Shown piece by piece: positions 24,797 through 33,004 of a stretch of DNA of 33,125 bases. How positions within the stretch are numbered: the first letter of the stretch is position 1; each line of letters opens with the position of its first letter. Below the pieces are notes generated by a model. That model saw only the letters and a list, made by a program, of their open reading frames with translations. It did not search any database and was not told where the DNA came from. The DNA is taken from positions 1-33,125 of the forward strand of contig JAEZXR010000118.1 in the NCBI GenBank assembly GCA_023419605.1. Reading direction: 5' to 3'. Source of the DNA: Bacillota bacterium. Lineage in GTDB: Bacteria; Bacillota; Clostridia; Acetivibrionales; JAEZXR01. A program made the translations under genes and the position numbers.

Positions 24797-25039
24797 ATGG
24801 TTATTTTAGTTGGTGGAATTAGTTGTACCGGAAAAACAGTAATGGCGCAGAAATTACTTGAAAAGTATAATATATTGTACTTGTCGATAGATCATATAAA
24901 AATGGGATTGATTCGTGGAAATAAATATTGTGATTTTTCTGCAACCGATAGTGATGATGAACTTACAGGTATATCGCAGGCATTGGTAGCGGACTCACTG
25001 AGACACAAGGCTTTTGGTATGAGTTCTTTCAAGAATTAA
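24797..25039 (+). pseudogene. P-loop kinase, truncated after the N-terminal ~55 residues
   Basis: Eighty codons starting VILVGGISCTGKT, a Walker A motif (GGISCTGKT), then LLEKYNILYLSIDHIKMGLI and DFSATDSDDELT. This is the start of small AAA-type/2-phosphoglycerate-kinase-like proteins, usually near 180-200 residues. After DDELT the text changes abruptly (GISQALVADSLRHK) and the frame ends. Another frame across the joint reads AGIGSGLTETQGFWYEFFQEL, which could be the tail of a different protein. A deletion fusing two genes explains this. No clear ribosome binding site precedes the ATG, but an 8-bp hairpin does (24733-24740 / 24748-24755). Confidence 0.55.
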
Positions 25040-25051
25040 CTTGAGATAAGG

Positions 25052-25975
25052 ATGATAAGGATGCAGGACATAAAAAGTTATTATACTTTCACAAAAATCG
25101 AGTCTGTCAACAAAGGCTGGTCAGATGATAAAAAACATTACATTGAAACTGCAGACGGCAGAAAGCTGATTCTACGTGTTGCAGACATATCCGAATACGA
25201 TAGAAAAAAGGCTGAATTAGAAATGATGAAACAGGTTTCGGCTTTGGGCATAGCTATGTCACAGCCTGTGGATTTCGGCACTTGTGATAATGGGCAAAGT
25301 GTTTATTCACTGCTCACATGGTGTGATGGAGAAGATGCGGAGACTGTCCTACCATGCCTGACAGAAACTGAGCAATATGTGCTTGGAATAAAATCCGGTG
25401 AAATACTCAGACTGATTCATTCAATCCCTGCTCCAAAAGAGCAGGAAGAATGGTGCACCCGCTTTAACCGTAAGACAAGCAATAAAATTGAAAAATATAA
25501 AGCTTGCGGTATCAAATTTGACGGGGACGATAAAATTATCGTCTACATTGAAAATAACCGCTGCTTGCTTTCCGGCAGACCGCAATGCTATCAACATGGT
25601 GATTATCATGTCGGCAATATGGTTATCTCTCCAGATAAAGCACTTTCCATCATTGATTTCAATCGCCCCGATTTTGGCGATCCGTGGGAAGAATTCAACC
25701 GCATTGTATGGAGTGCCACTATCAGTCCGCACTTTGCAACAGGCCAACTCAACGGTTATTTTGGCGGCAAACCGCCAATTGAGTTTTTCAAGCTGCTGGC
25801 ATTTTACATTTCCAGTAATACTCTCTCATCGATTTACTGGGCAATTCCGTTTGGCGAAAAAGAAATTGCTATAATGAAAAATCAGGCAAGGGATGTTCTC
25901 TCTTGGTTTGATAATATGAACAACCCTATACCGACCTGGTATCTAGAAAATTCTATGTTCAATATATACTGGTAA
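25052..25975 (+). CDS. APH-family phosphotransferase, second copy type
   Basis: A 307-residue aminoglycoside-phosphotransferase-fold protein. It shows the nucleotide-binding region NKGWSDDKKHYIE (20-32), the lysine-equivalent region LILRVAD (39-45), the catalytic loop HGDYHVGN (182-189, base Asp184) and metal Asp202 in IIDFNRPDFGDPWEEF. This variant is common in Clostridia as an uncharacterised resistance-like kinase, and it also resembles macrolide 2'-phosphotransferases in layout. Two ATGs are possible (25052 and 25061); the AAGG at 25048-25051 suits the second better. It is unrelated in detail to the APH at 23026. The substrate is unknown, and resistance is only a possibility. Confidence 0.85.
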   Translation: MIRMQDIKSYYTFTKIESVNKGWSDDKKHYIETADGRKLILRVADISEYDRKKAELEMMKQVSALGIAMSQPVDFGTCDNGQSVYSLLTWCDGEDAETVLPCLTETEQYVLGIKSGEILRLIHSIPAPKEQEEWCTRFNRKTSNKIEKYKACGIKFDGDDKIIVYIENNRCLLSGRPQCYQHGDYHVGNMVISPDKALSIIDFNRPDFGDPWEEFNRIVWSATISPHFATGQLNGYFGGKPPIEFFKLLAFYISSNTLSSIYWAIPFGEKEIAIMKNQARDVLSWFDNMNNPIPTWYLENSMFNIYW

Positions 25976-26082
25976 GTTAAATTATAATGGGAAGAGAATT
26001 TTATTTACTCAAGTACACATTTGGCTAATAATGGGTAGACAAAGAATAAAAGCGAAGTTCTTATTGTTTTATAATTTTATAG

Positions 26083-26111
26083 TTGACAGATGCGTTTTAA
26101 TCGCATATTAT
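26083..26111 (+). promoter_or_regulatory. Consensus promoter of the glyS T-box transcript
   Basis: TTGACA (26083-26088) and TATTAT (26106-26111) are 17 bp apart, close to the vegetative sigma consensus. Transcription would begin near 26118, just ahead of the T-box. Confidence 0.75.
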
Positions 26112-26159
26112 ATTTAAAAAATATGTTAATGGTTATGAAAAGGAATAGTATATATTGAC

Positions 26160-26399
26160 TTGATTTCAGAGAGAAGATGGATGGTGCGAATCTTTATGAT
26201 GGCAATATAGAAGGCGCTTTTGAACTGTGGATTGAAAGGATACATTCTGAATAGATACCACCGGAGTTCCCCCGTTATAAAGGAAGCAGCATAAAGTTTT
26301 TCTCGTGCTGGCAGAGTGCAGATTTATCTGAATTTAGGTGGTACCACGGACTAAAAATATAAGTTCGCCCTAAGCATAAAGCTTAGAGCGAACTTTTTT
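26160..26399 (+). promoter_or_regulatory. T-box leader, glycine specifier
   Basis: The T-box bulge sequence AGGTGGTACCACGG lies at 26336-26349 and pairs with the CCA end of uncharged tRNA. Stem I shows the AGAGA bulge (about 26168-26173), GGTGCGAA (26183-26190) and a GAA-GGC segment (26210-26215). GGC is a glycine codon, fitting the downstream glyS. The terminator at 26363-26399 is the competing structure. Low charged tRNA-Gly should therefore raise glyS expression. Confidence 0.88.
26363..26399 (+). terminator. T-box terminator before glyS
   Basis: A 13-position stem 26363-26375 / 26381-26393 with one mismatch, a 5-nt loop, and six T residues at 26394-26399. This is the off state of the glycine T-box. 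Confidence 0.85.
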
Positions 26400-26432
26400 A
26401 TTATTCATTAAAAAATGAGGAGGTTTATGCAT

Positions 26433-27809
26433 ATGAGAAAAGTGACTATGGAAGAAATGATGGCATATTGTAACCGTTATGGATTCATATTCCAAGGAAG
26501 TGAGATATATGGAGGACTTGCAAACACTTGGGATTATGGCCCACTAGGTACGAGGTTGAAAAACAATATTAAGGATGCATGGAGGTATTTTTTTATACAG
26601 AGAAGAGAAAATAGCTACGAACTGGATTCAGATATTTTGATGAATCCTGCTACATGGAAGGCTAGTGGCCATCTAGATAGTTTTTTTGATCCGATGTTGG
26701 ATTGTAAAGAGTGCAAGACAAGACACCGAGCAGATAATCTAATTAGTGATTTTGATGCTACAGTGAATGCTGATCAGATGACTCAGGAAGAAATGGTTGA
26801 TTTTATAAAGGCAAAAAAAGTACTATGCCCTAAATGTGGTAAATCAAATTTTACAGATATTAGACAGTTTAATCTTATGTTTGAAACACAGCGTGGTGTG
26901 ACACAGGATACGTCAAATACCATTTATCTGCGTCCAGAAAATGCACAAGGCGAGTATGTGAATTTTCTAAATGTGTTACGTACTATGAGAACGAAGTTAC
27001 CATTTAGTATTGGTCAGATAGGAAAAGCATTCCGTAATGAAATTACACCAGGTAAATTTATATTCCGTACGATTGAATTTGAACAAATGGAATATCAGAC
27101 ATTCTGTAAGCAGGGAGATGATGAAGACCTTTATGAGTATTTCAAGAACTATGGAATCGAATTCTTTGAATTCATTGGACTGGCAAAGAAACATTTGCAG
27201 TTTCATAATCATGAAAAACTTGCACATTATGCCAAGGCTGCATGTGATATTGAGTATCTATTCCCATTCGGTTGGGGGGAAATAAACGGAACACATAACA
27301 GGACTGACTTTGATTTACTCAGGCACCAGGAGTTTTCTAAAAAGAGTATGGAGTATTTTGATTCACAGACAAATGAGAGGTATATTCCTTATGTGATAGA
27401 GTCAACCTACGGACTAGACCGACTTGTATTGGCTATTTTGTTTGAAGCACTGGTAGAAGAAGAGTTGGAGAGCGGAGATACAAGACTGGTGCTGAAGGTT
27501 AAACCTGCTCTAGCACCTATTAAAGTAAATGTGCTGCCACTTATCAAAAAACGTCACGCTGAAAAAGCACAGAAAGTTTACAAAGAGTTGACAAAATATT
27601 TTATGGTTTCTTATGATGATGCTGGCAATATCGGAAAGCGCTATCGGAGGGGTGATGCTATCGGAATACCTTATGCGGTTACGATAGATGATACAACCCT
27701 TGAGAATAACACGGTGACAGTACGAGAACGTGATACAATGCAGCAGGTGACAGTATCGGTTGGGGAATTAAAAAATTATTTGTTTGATAGAATGGAATTA
27801 AATGTATAA
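26433..27809 (+). CDS. glyS: Glycyl-tRNA synthetase, single-chain class IIa type
   Basis: A 458-residue homodimeric GlyRS (the type without separate alpha and beta subunits). Visible parts are EIYGGLANTWDYGPLG, a zinc-binding pair DCKEC and LCPKC, class II motif 2 (FRNEITPGKFIFRTIEFEQMEY, cited here as FRNE and FRTIEFEQ), motif 3 (ESTYGLDRLVLAIL) and the C-terminal anticodon-binding domain (LAPIKVNVLPL onward). It charges tRNA-Gly. The ATG at 26433 is preferred, 9 nt behind GAGGAGG; upstream ATGs overlap or crowd the ribosome binding site. It is controlled by the T-box just upstream, and nothing is co-transcribed downstream. Confidence 0.95.
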   Translation: MRKVTMEEMMAYCNRYGFIFQGSEIYGGLANTWDYGPLGTRLKNNIKDAWRYFFIQRRENSYELDSDILMNPATWKASGHLDSFFDPMLDCKECKTRHRADNLISDFDATVNADQMTQEEMVDFIKAKKVLCPKCGKSNFTDIRQFNLMFETQRGVTQDTSNTIYLRPENAQGEYVNFLNVLRTMRTKLPFSIGQIGKAFRNEITPGKFIFRTIEFEQMEYQTFCKQGDDEDLYEYFKNYGIEFFEFIGLAKKHLQFHNHEKLAHYAKAACDIEYLFPFGWGEINGTHNRTDFDLLRHQEFSKKSMEYFDSQTNERYIPYVIESTYGLDRLVLAILFEALVEEELESGDTRLVLKVKPALAPIKVNVLPLIKKRHAEKAQKVYKELTKYFMVSYDDAGNIGKRYRRGDAIGIPYAVTIDDTTLENNTVTVRERDTMQQVTVSVGELKNYLFDRMELNV

Positions 27810-27881
27810 TGAGCTGTTGAAAAATCCGTATTACTTTTTATTAAGAATACTCCCAAAAAGAGGATATGATGAAGTTGTATG

Positions 27882-27911
27882 AGAGCTGTCCAATAAATAT
27901 TGGGCAGCTCT
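27882..27911 (+). terminator. Terminator hairpin after glyS
   Basis: AGAGCTGTCCAATA (27882-27895) pairs with TATTGGGCAGCTCT (27898-27911) with one G-T wobble, but no U-tract follows. It lies 72 nt after the glyS stop. Confidence 0.5.
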
Positions 27912-28338
27912 AGTAATATATAGAATTGTGCCAATTCGGCTCAGTGGGAGCATACGTGTCACTAACTTAACTCTCTAAATTCAATTGTTTCATTGATGTC
28001 TCCAGAGTATATTTGTTTTATCTTGTACAAGATAAATTTATAGAGGTAGTTGGGTTAATCATGGGAGTTGAATAAGAACATCCGGCTAGTCTGCTTCATA
28101 CTATATATAATACGACTGGCAACTGCTGATTTGGAAATGATGCAGCCAACGATTTTGGGGATGCATCATTTCTGAATCAGCTAAGGGAGAGTGAAAATAT
28201 TACTTCCGATTTTGTGCGGACCCTTCGTGGCATCTACGCAGGGTGTAGCACAATTGTAGCGGAAGTTATATTTTCACCGACCCTAAGTTCCATCGTAATT
28301 TATATACGATCGTAAAGAGCAGAAAGTGAGGGGTTTGA
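27912..28338. other. Structured non-coding region before the serine recombinase
   Basis: This gap of about 430 nt has no convincing gene. It holds a 10-bp inverted repeat (28135-28144 / 28162-28171), an 87-nt palindrome (28191-28277), and a 6-bp hairpin ATCGTA/TACGAT at about 28293-28311. These are candidate regulatory or attachment sequences of the recombinase. Confidence 0.45.
28191..28277. repeat. 87-nt imperfect palindrome upstream of the recombinase
   Basis: Outer arms 28191-28208 / 28260-28277 are 18 bp with one mismatch. Inner arms TTGTGC/GCACAA (28212-28217 / 28248-28253) and ACCC/GGGT (28220-28223 / 28241-28244) continue the pairing. No U-tract follows. Confidence 0.6.
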
Positions 28339-28431
28339 ATGTCGAGAGTAGATGTGTTGGATGAGATTCTAGAAATGCTTATCAAAGAGGCGATGAATGA
28401 CCTGGACAGAGAAGAAAAGGTGAAAAAATGA
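28339..28431 (+). CDS. 30-residue small protein, translationally coupled to the recombinase
   Basis: The ATG at 28339 follows GAGGGG with 5-nt spacing. The product (MSRVDVLDEILEMLIKEAMN, then DLDREEKVKK) is a single acidic amphipathic helix. Its TGA overlaps the recombinase ATG as ATGA (28428-28431), so translation is probably coupled. Function unknown; it could be a dimerising or directionality-type accessory, but that is a guess. Confidence 0.6.
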   Translation: MSRVDVLDEILEMLIKEAMNDLDREEKVKK

Positions 28432-30038
28432 CAGACCGGAAGCTTGTTCCTCCCCTCGTTTCGGGAAACCGGCTGGAGATTCTAAGGGATCAGCGGTCAA
28501 CGCTGAATGAGACAAACCTGAGGATCGGCGGGTACATAAGAATATCTACGGCAAAGGACAGCCAGAAGACTTCCATAGAGAATCAGAAAAAGTATTTATC
28601 CGAATGGGCCGGTATCAACGGCTATCATATACATAGATTCTATATTGACGTAAAAAGTGGAGCCTATTCTTACCTTAGAAATGATATGCTCCAAATGAGG
28701 GAAGACGTAAATAACGGCTTGATTAAAGGCATCGTTTCAAAAGAGATTTCAAGAACCTCCAGAGATATCATGGATATTCTGGAGCTAAAAAGAAGCCTGG
28801 CCGATAAAGGAGCCTTTTTCATATCCATAAAGGAAACCTATGATAGCCGGACCGATGATGATGAATTCCTCCTGGTCATTCATGCGGGCCTTGCCCAGAA
28901 GGAGCGTAAGACCACCAGCTCCAGGGTGAAAATAACCCAGATGATTAAGGCCAAGGAAGGAAAGACCAACGTCGCAGCGCCTGCATACGGGTATAGACTC
29001 TCCGAAGACCGCCAGCATCTTGAAGTGAATCCCGAGACAGCACCCATTTACAAATTCATCGTGGAGAAATACCTGGAAGGCTGGGGCCACCTTAAAATCG
29101 CCAAGTATTTAAACAGCCATAATATTCCTTCAAAGAGGGGAGGAACCTGGGGCACCAATTCCATTCGGACGATTTTGACCAACCCGGTGTACCTTGGGAC
29201 CACTATTTATAACGTCACGACGCTGGTTAGAGACCGGGCAGGAAGAGCCAAAAGAGTGGTACGCCCGGAGGAAGACTGGATCATAAGGGAAAATACTCAT
29301 GAGCCGTTGATTACCCAGGAGGATTTCGATAAAATCCAACGAATGGCCCAAATCAAAAGGGAAAAAGACGAAAAGGAGTGGTCCAGTACAAAAAAATACC
29401 TGCTGTCCGGGCTGCTATACTGTGATGTGTGCAAATGCAAGATATACGGCTCTAAGGTTCCATCCAAATCAAAGTCAAAGGAAAAGACCCATTACTATTG
29501 CTATGTGGATCAAAACAGGCTCGGCATCTGCGATACGAAGACAAAATACTGGAACATGCAGAAGGTGGACGACCTGGTGATGGAGGAAATCAAGAATTTC
29601 TTCAAGGATAAGTCACTGATCGAAGAAAGGATAAGGACTAAACAGTATCTGTATAACAAAAACATGGTCAGTGAAAGGAAAGAGCGTGAGAAGCTGCTGG
29701 CACAGTTGGATCGTGTGAATAATGCCATCCGGAAGCAGCAGGAGGCCTATGAAAATGACGCGATTTCCATCGAGGAGTATAAGCTACGGATGAGTGAGCT
29801 CCGGGAACAGAAAAACGTGGATACAGAGAAGCTGGAGGTGCTAAACAGGAAGCTGGATAAGGTGGACAGCATCGAGGAGCGGTTTAAGGCCGTTAAGGAC
29901 AAGGTAATCACCATCATCGAAAATATAGGCAAGCTAGAGTACAGTCTGAAAGAAGCCCTGATCAAGAAAATCGTCAAACGCATCTATATTCGTGCGGACT
30001 ACTCACTCCACATTGAATACACTTTTGATGAAGATTAA
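28428..30038 (+). CDS. Large serine recombinase (site-specific integrase/resolvase family)
   Basis: A 536-residue recombinase. The N-terminal resolvase domain (about 33-180) has the nucleophile Ser40 in GYIRIST, the arginines of KEISRTSRD and the usual GLAQKERKTTSSRV helix. A recombinase DNA-binding domain follows (about 195-300: PAYGYRLSED, NIPSKRGGTWGTNSIRTIL). Next are a zinc ribbon (YCDVCKCKIYG, then YYCYV and GIC) and a long coiled coil (about 415-500), the layout of transposon and phage integrases of the TnpX/phiC31 class. It is coupled to a 30-codon ORF upstream and followed by a zinc-ribbon protein. By eye the segment is richer in GC than its neighbours, suggesting acquired DNA. Full length, all key residues present. 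Confidence 0.92.
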   Translation: MTDRKLVPPLVSGNRLEILRDQRSTLNETNLRIGGYIRISTAKDSQKTSIENQKKYLSEWAGINGYHIHRFYIDVKSGAYSYLRNDMLQMREDVNNGLIKGIVSKEISRTSRDIMDILELKRSLADKGAFFISIKETYDSRTDDDEFLLVIHAGLAQKERKTTSSRVKITQMIKAKEGKTNVAAPAYGYRLSEDRQHLEVNPETAPIYKFIVEKYLEGWGHLKIAKYLNSHNIPSKRGGTWGTNSIRTILTNPVYLGTTIYNVTTLVRDRAGRAKRVVRPEEDWIIRENTHEPLITQEDFDKIQRMAQIKREKDEKEWSSTKKYLLSGLLYCDVCKCKIYGSKVPSKSKSKEKTHYYCYVDQNRLGICDTKTKYWNMQKVDDLVMEEIKNFFKDKSLIEERIRTKQYLYNKNMVSERKEREKLLAQLDRVNNAIRKQQEAYENDAISIEEYKLRMSELREQKNVDTEKLEVLNRKLDKVDSIEERFKAVKDKVITIIENIGKLEYSLKEALIKKIVKRIYIRADYSLHIEYTFDED

Positions 30039-30128
30039 TAGTACGAATGACTGGTATGCCGTATGATTCAGAAATGGATTCTACGGTATTTTTATACCAT
30101 GAAAATGCAGTTTATAAGGAGAGATTTT

Positions 30129-30293
30129 ATGGAGAAGCCAAAAAGGGTTGAGCAGTGCAATGTATGTGATTCGCAGAATGTTCATTGGGAATACGGCTAC
30201 GGATCAGGGGATGGCTACTGTGAGGATTGTGCCGAGGAAAACGATTATATTTGCAAGGAATGCGGTGAAGTGCTCATACCTATTGTAGATTGA
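30129..30293 (+). CDS. Small zinc-ribbon protein
   Basis: A 54-residue protein with six cysteines in three C-x2-C pairs: CNVC, YCEDC and ICKEC. It is acidic and compact, and probably binds one or two zinc ions. The ATG at 30129 is chosen for AAGGAGAG 6 nt before it. It lies 90 nt after the recombinase and may belong to the same mobile module. Function unknown. A GC-rich hairpin (CGCGC/GCGCG, 30322-30334) follows and may be its terminator or the element's edge. Confidence 0.65.
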   Translation: MEKPKRVEQCNVCDSQNVHWEYGYGSGDGYCEDCAEENDYICKECGEVLIPIVD

Positions 30294-30542
30294 AGCTTTC
30301 AGACCGCAGGGTGATGACGGACGCGCAATGCGCGCCCCCACAGTTTCGACGGTTATAAGTCAAATGAAAGGATGCTTGACTAAATAAATTGGTTATTGTA
30401 TATGGCAAAAATTATTCTATGATCATATCACTCGTGACGTGGCAGAATATCAAAAATATGGGAATATATTGATACGAATCCCCTCAAATGGCAGGAAGAT
30501 AAGTATTTTGATTAGTTAAATTTTTTACAGCAGGGTACGTCC

Positions 30543-31352
30543 TCAACCGACAAATTGTACCAATTCCCTGTTAAATTTATCCCGCTCGTCATAGAATAAT
30601 CCGTGACCACTATTCTCAAACGTTACAAGCTTCGAGTTTTTAATTCCTTGGTTTTGCGCAATAGCCAACGGGTACAAACAAACTTGGTCATGGATGCCAT
30701 GAAGAATCAAAGTAGGAACATGAATTTGAGGAAGATCATAAAATAATTCTTCGGCCAGCCAGGAATTGGCTACTGCCACGGTAGACCAACTTGCAGCCTG
30801 TAGTCCTAAATGAAAGAACCAATCGGAGAAAGGCTCCGTTACTTTCTGATGGAAGAATATTTCTCCAAAGTCACGCAGCATCTTCGGACGGTCGGTATAT
30901 GTATCTTGAATGATTTTATTTACAGCTTCTTCCTTTAAGCCGTAAGGGAAATAGGGACGTTGGATAAGGCTGGGAGCTGCGGATGCAAAAAGGGCAAGTT
31001 TGGAAACCCCATATCCGTTGTGGCGTGCCATATACCGGATAGCTATTGCTCCCCCTGTGGAATGGCCGGTTAGAGTGATGTCCCGTAATTTTAATGCATC
31101 TACCACACACCGGACGTCATCAGCTAACCGATTGTAGCTGTAGCCTCCCAAAGGCTTGTCTGAATTGCCGAAGCCTCTCATGTCCACGCCTATACAACGG
31201 TATCCGAGCGGGATAAGCGGGTTAAATTGGTATTCAAACATTTTATGGTTTGCAGGCCAACCATGGATAAAGAAGATTGTCTTTCTACCTGACGGGTTAA
31301 TATCATTCACATAAATTCTTACGCCTGGTTCTACGCTAACCCAATGTTCCAT
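30543..31352 (-). CDS. Alpha/beta hydrolase
   Basis: A 269-residue alpha/beta-hydrolase-fold enzyme. The oxyanion motif is IHGWP (29-33), the nucleophile elbow GHSTGG (96-101, Ser98), the acid probably the Asp in LHGIHDQVC, and the catalytic His lies in NSGHGLFYD near residue 250. The pattern DMRGFGNSDKP is shared by non-haem chloroperoxidases, esterases and haloalkane dehalogenases; a Ser nucleophile argues against a dehalogenase. There is no signal peptide, so it is cytoplasmic. The ribosome binding site is weak (GAGG, 8 nt). It is a single gene on the minus strand. The substrate is unknown. Confidence 0.87.
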   Translation of the reverse strand: MEHWVSVEPGVRIYVNDINPSGRKTIFFIHGWPANHKMFEYQFNPLIPLGYRCIGVDMRGFGNSDKPLGGYSYNRLADDVRCVVDALKLRDITLTGHSTGGAIAIRYMARHNGYGVSKLALFASAAPSLIQRPYFPYGLKEEAVNKIIQDTYTDRPKMLRDFGEIFFHQKVTEPFSDWFFHLGLQAASWSTVAVANSWLAEELFYDLPQIHVPTLILHGIHDQVCLYPLAIAQNQGIKNSKLVTFENSGHGLFYDERDKFNRELVQFVG

Positions 31353-31572
31353 TTTGATAACCTCATGAGTAAAATTTCTAGTAACATACTATTCACTTGG
31401 CATAAATAGGTGAATTATTTATCTGTTTTATGCCGGTATCAATAGTAAGGAGTTACATGAGGGAAAAGCAGCAGCCTGTTCTTCCTATAGACAGGATGAA
31501 TATGGAATGGTACTATTTACCTATGAAAGAGTTGCACTAAAGCTTATTTACATTTTTCGAAGGAGTGAGCGT

Positions 31573-31989
31573 ATGAGTACAAAAAGAAAAATCATGCTTG
31601 TAATACTTTCAGTAGTGCTAGTCCTGGGTGCATATTTTGTATTTTCCTTCGCTCCTCATAAATTAGTAAATATTAAACCTTCTGAAGTTTCGTCGATTTA
31701 TATTTTTGACGGTACTACAGGAAAAGAACTTTCTATTACCGGTAGAAATGACATTGAACATATTATTGGGAACCTGAATGGTATTACATTCAAAAAGGAT
31801 GGTTGGTCATTAGGATACATGGGATATTCTTTTCGAACTACGATTTATAAAACCAATGGCAAAGTATATAAAGAATTTATTATTAACTCGGCAGATACGA
31901 TTCGGGACGATCCGTTCTTCTACAGGGATAGCACAAACAGCATTGATTATTCCTATATCCGTAATTTGATTGACAAACAAGGCAGCTGA
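31573..31989 (+). CDS. Membrane-anchored hypothetical protein, about 138 residues
   Basis: The ATG at 31573 is preferred because GAAGGAG lies about 8 nt upstream and a typical signal/anchor begins there (STKRKIMLVILSVVLVLGAY). The hydrophobic segment is about residues 7-27 and the rest is probably outside the cell. The external part is a small alpha/beta domain with SSIYIFDGTTGKELSITG, DIEHIIGNLNGI and GYMGYSFRTTIY. Proteins of this look are frequent in Clostridia and Bacilli as unassigned domains; I cannot give a function. No partner gene is adjacent. Confidence 0.7.
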   Translation: MSTKRKIMLVILSVVLVLGAYFVFSFAPHKLVNIKPSEVSSIYIFDGTTGKELSITGRNDIEHIIGNLNGITFKKDGWSLGYMGYSFRTTIYKTNGKVYKEFIINSADTIRDDPFFYRDSTNSIDYSYIRNLIDKQGS

Positions 31990-32540
31990 ACATAATTCTA
32001 AAAGGATACGAGGTATTCTAAAATCAGGAGTAATTGTTTTGCATTACCCGCAAAATTGAAAGATAAAGTAACAATTAAAACCATGAAGCCATCTGCCCGA
32101 TCAACAGGTATATGGCTTTATCTATAGCATAACACAGGCATGTGCTAGAATCTCTGGTACATGCCTGTATTATATAAAAAACAAATTCATTTTCTCTGTC
32201 AGAGAGGGGGCGGGGGAGGAAGAGAGGACCTGAAGAAATACACAGGGGCTGGTTGAAGGAATAGACCAGGTGACAGACGCCAAATAGCTGAAATAGGATG
32301 TTATTCATTATGATTTGCACTCTTTTGTAAAACAAATTCGTGAAGCTGTAAAGGGGTTCATTAATTCCATTAACAAGGTTCCAGAGCAAGTTATAAGCAA
32401 CTTATGCCTGCGAATATAAATTAATTATCGCAACTTATAGAGCCTATTTCATGTTTTAATCTTGTCAAGCACAAATCTGTAGGTTAAGGAATATATATGT
32501 ATTATGTAAACTTGTCGATTTGATATATGGAGGTGATGTT
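31990..32540. other. Intergenic region with hairpin and a purine-rich block
   Basis: A perfect 10-bp hairpin (32134-32143 / 32159-32168, ACAGGCATGT arms) may end the upstream transcript, although its tail is AT-rich rather than a U-run. A G-rich purine block lies at 32204-32232. A possible coding remnant is listed separately. No complete gene was found. Confidence 0.4.
32297..32419 (+). pseudogene. Possible 40-codon coding remnant, unidentified
   Basis: An open stretch without a start reads DLHSFVKQIREAVKGFINSI and then NKVPEQVISNLCLRI before TAA. The amphipathic helix text looks coding, but the stretch is short and may be chance. No family is recognised. Confidence 0.2.
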
Positions 32541-32939
32541 ATGGAACCTAAATCTGATGGAACTCATTGCAGTGGCAGTGGCTGCTGGTGCCGGCCTTGT
32601 GAATTGGGCAGCTGGGGCAGTTTGGCTGGGATGCCGGCTTCGATAGCTAAAGCAGTTGGGCTTGGCATACCGTCTTCCATAGCTGGAGCAATTGGACTTG
32701 GCACACCGCCTTCGATGGCCGAAGTAGCTGGGCCTGGCATATCGCCTTTGATGGCTGGGATAGTTGGGCCTGGCATGTCGCCTTTGATGGCTGGGGCAGT
32801 TGGACTTGGCATGGCAGCTTCGGTGGCTGGGGCAGTTGGACTTGGCATGGCAGCTACGATGACTGGAGCGGTTGGACTCGGCATGGCAGCTATGACTGCT
32901 GGGGCAGCTGGCTGTTCATGCTCTCCAGTTTGTAAATGA
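32541..32939 (+). CDS. Cys-capped glycine-rich protein of eight 12-residue repeats
   Basis: A 132-residue protein of a kind I do not recognise. The ATG at 32541 has GGAGGTG about 7 nt upstream. The N-terminus is cysteine-rich (HCSGSGCWCRPC, four Cys), and the C-terminus ends CSCSPVCK (three Cys). Between them, eight units of 12 residues follow a pattern like MSPLMAGAVGLG / MAASVAGAVGLG, hydrophobic and rich in Gly, Ala and Met. There is no charged residue after the first repeats except Lys and Glu in units 1 and 3, and no classical signal peptide. A strong terminator follows the stop by about 30 nt. The opposite strand is also open (Pro/Thr-rich) but lacks a ribosome binding site. Spore-coat-like, secreted peptide or membrane-active roles are conceivable; none is shown. 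Confidence 0.6.
   Translation: MEPKSDGTHCSGSGCWCRPCELGSWGSLAGMPASIAKAVGLGIPSSIAGAIGLGTPPSMAEVAGPGISPLMAGIVGPGMSPLMAGAVGLGMAASVAGAVGLGMAATMTGAVGLGMAAMTAGAAGCSCSPVCK
32631..32918 (+). repeat. Eight tandem 36-bp units in the repeat protein gene
   Basis: Units begin at 32631, 32667, 32703, 32739, 32775, 32811, 32847 and 32883. Each ends in a form of GTTGGACTTGGC or GGGCCTGGC except the last. Neighbouring units (5, 6 and 7) are the most alike, which points to recent local duplication. Confidence 0.8.
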
Positions 32940-32970
32940 TCATACAACTTTTCAGTATTTCCAGTTTCAA

Positions 32971-33004
32971 AATAAGCCCGGCTTCTTTGCCGGGCTTATT
33001 CCTT
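32971..33004 (+). terminator. Strong intrinsic terminator targeted by a group II intron
   Basis: A perfect 12-bp GC-rich stem (32971-32982 / 32989-33000) with loop TTCTTT is followed by CCTT, where the intron begins. The original U-tract was probably displaced by the insertion. Confidence 0.8.

Noticed and set aside
32204..32232. G-rich block as a G-quadruplex or polypurine origin element
   Set aside because: The G runs are irregular and single; no conserved partner sequences were seen nearby.
32075..32389. A 104-codon minus-strand frame
   Set aside because: No ribosome binding site. It overlaps hairpins and a possible plus-strand remnant, and the composition is not protein-like.
32564..32947. 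Open minus-strand frame of 127 codons rich in Pro, Thr and Ala (repeats like MPSPTAPA), opposite the repeat gene
   Set aside because: It starts at TTG without a ribosome binding site. The plus-strand frame has a good ribosome binding site, an ATG, and a terminator right behind its stop, so the minus frame is the mirror of the 36-bp repeat.
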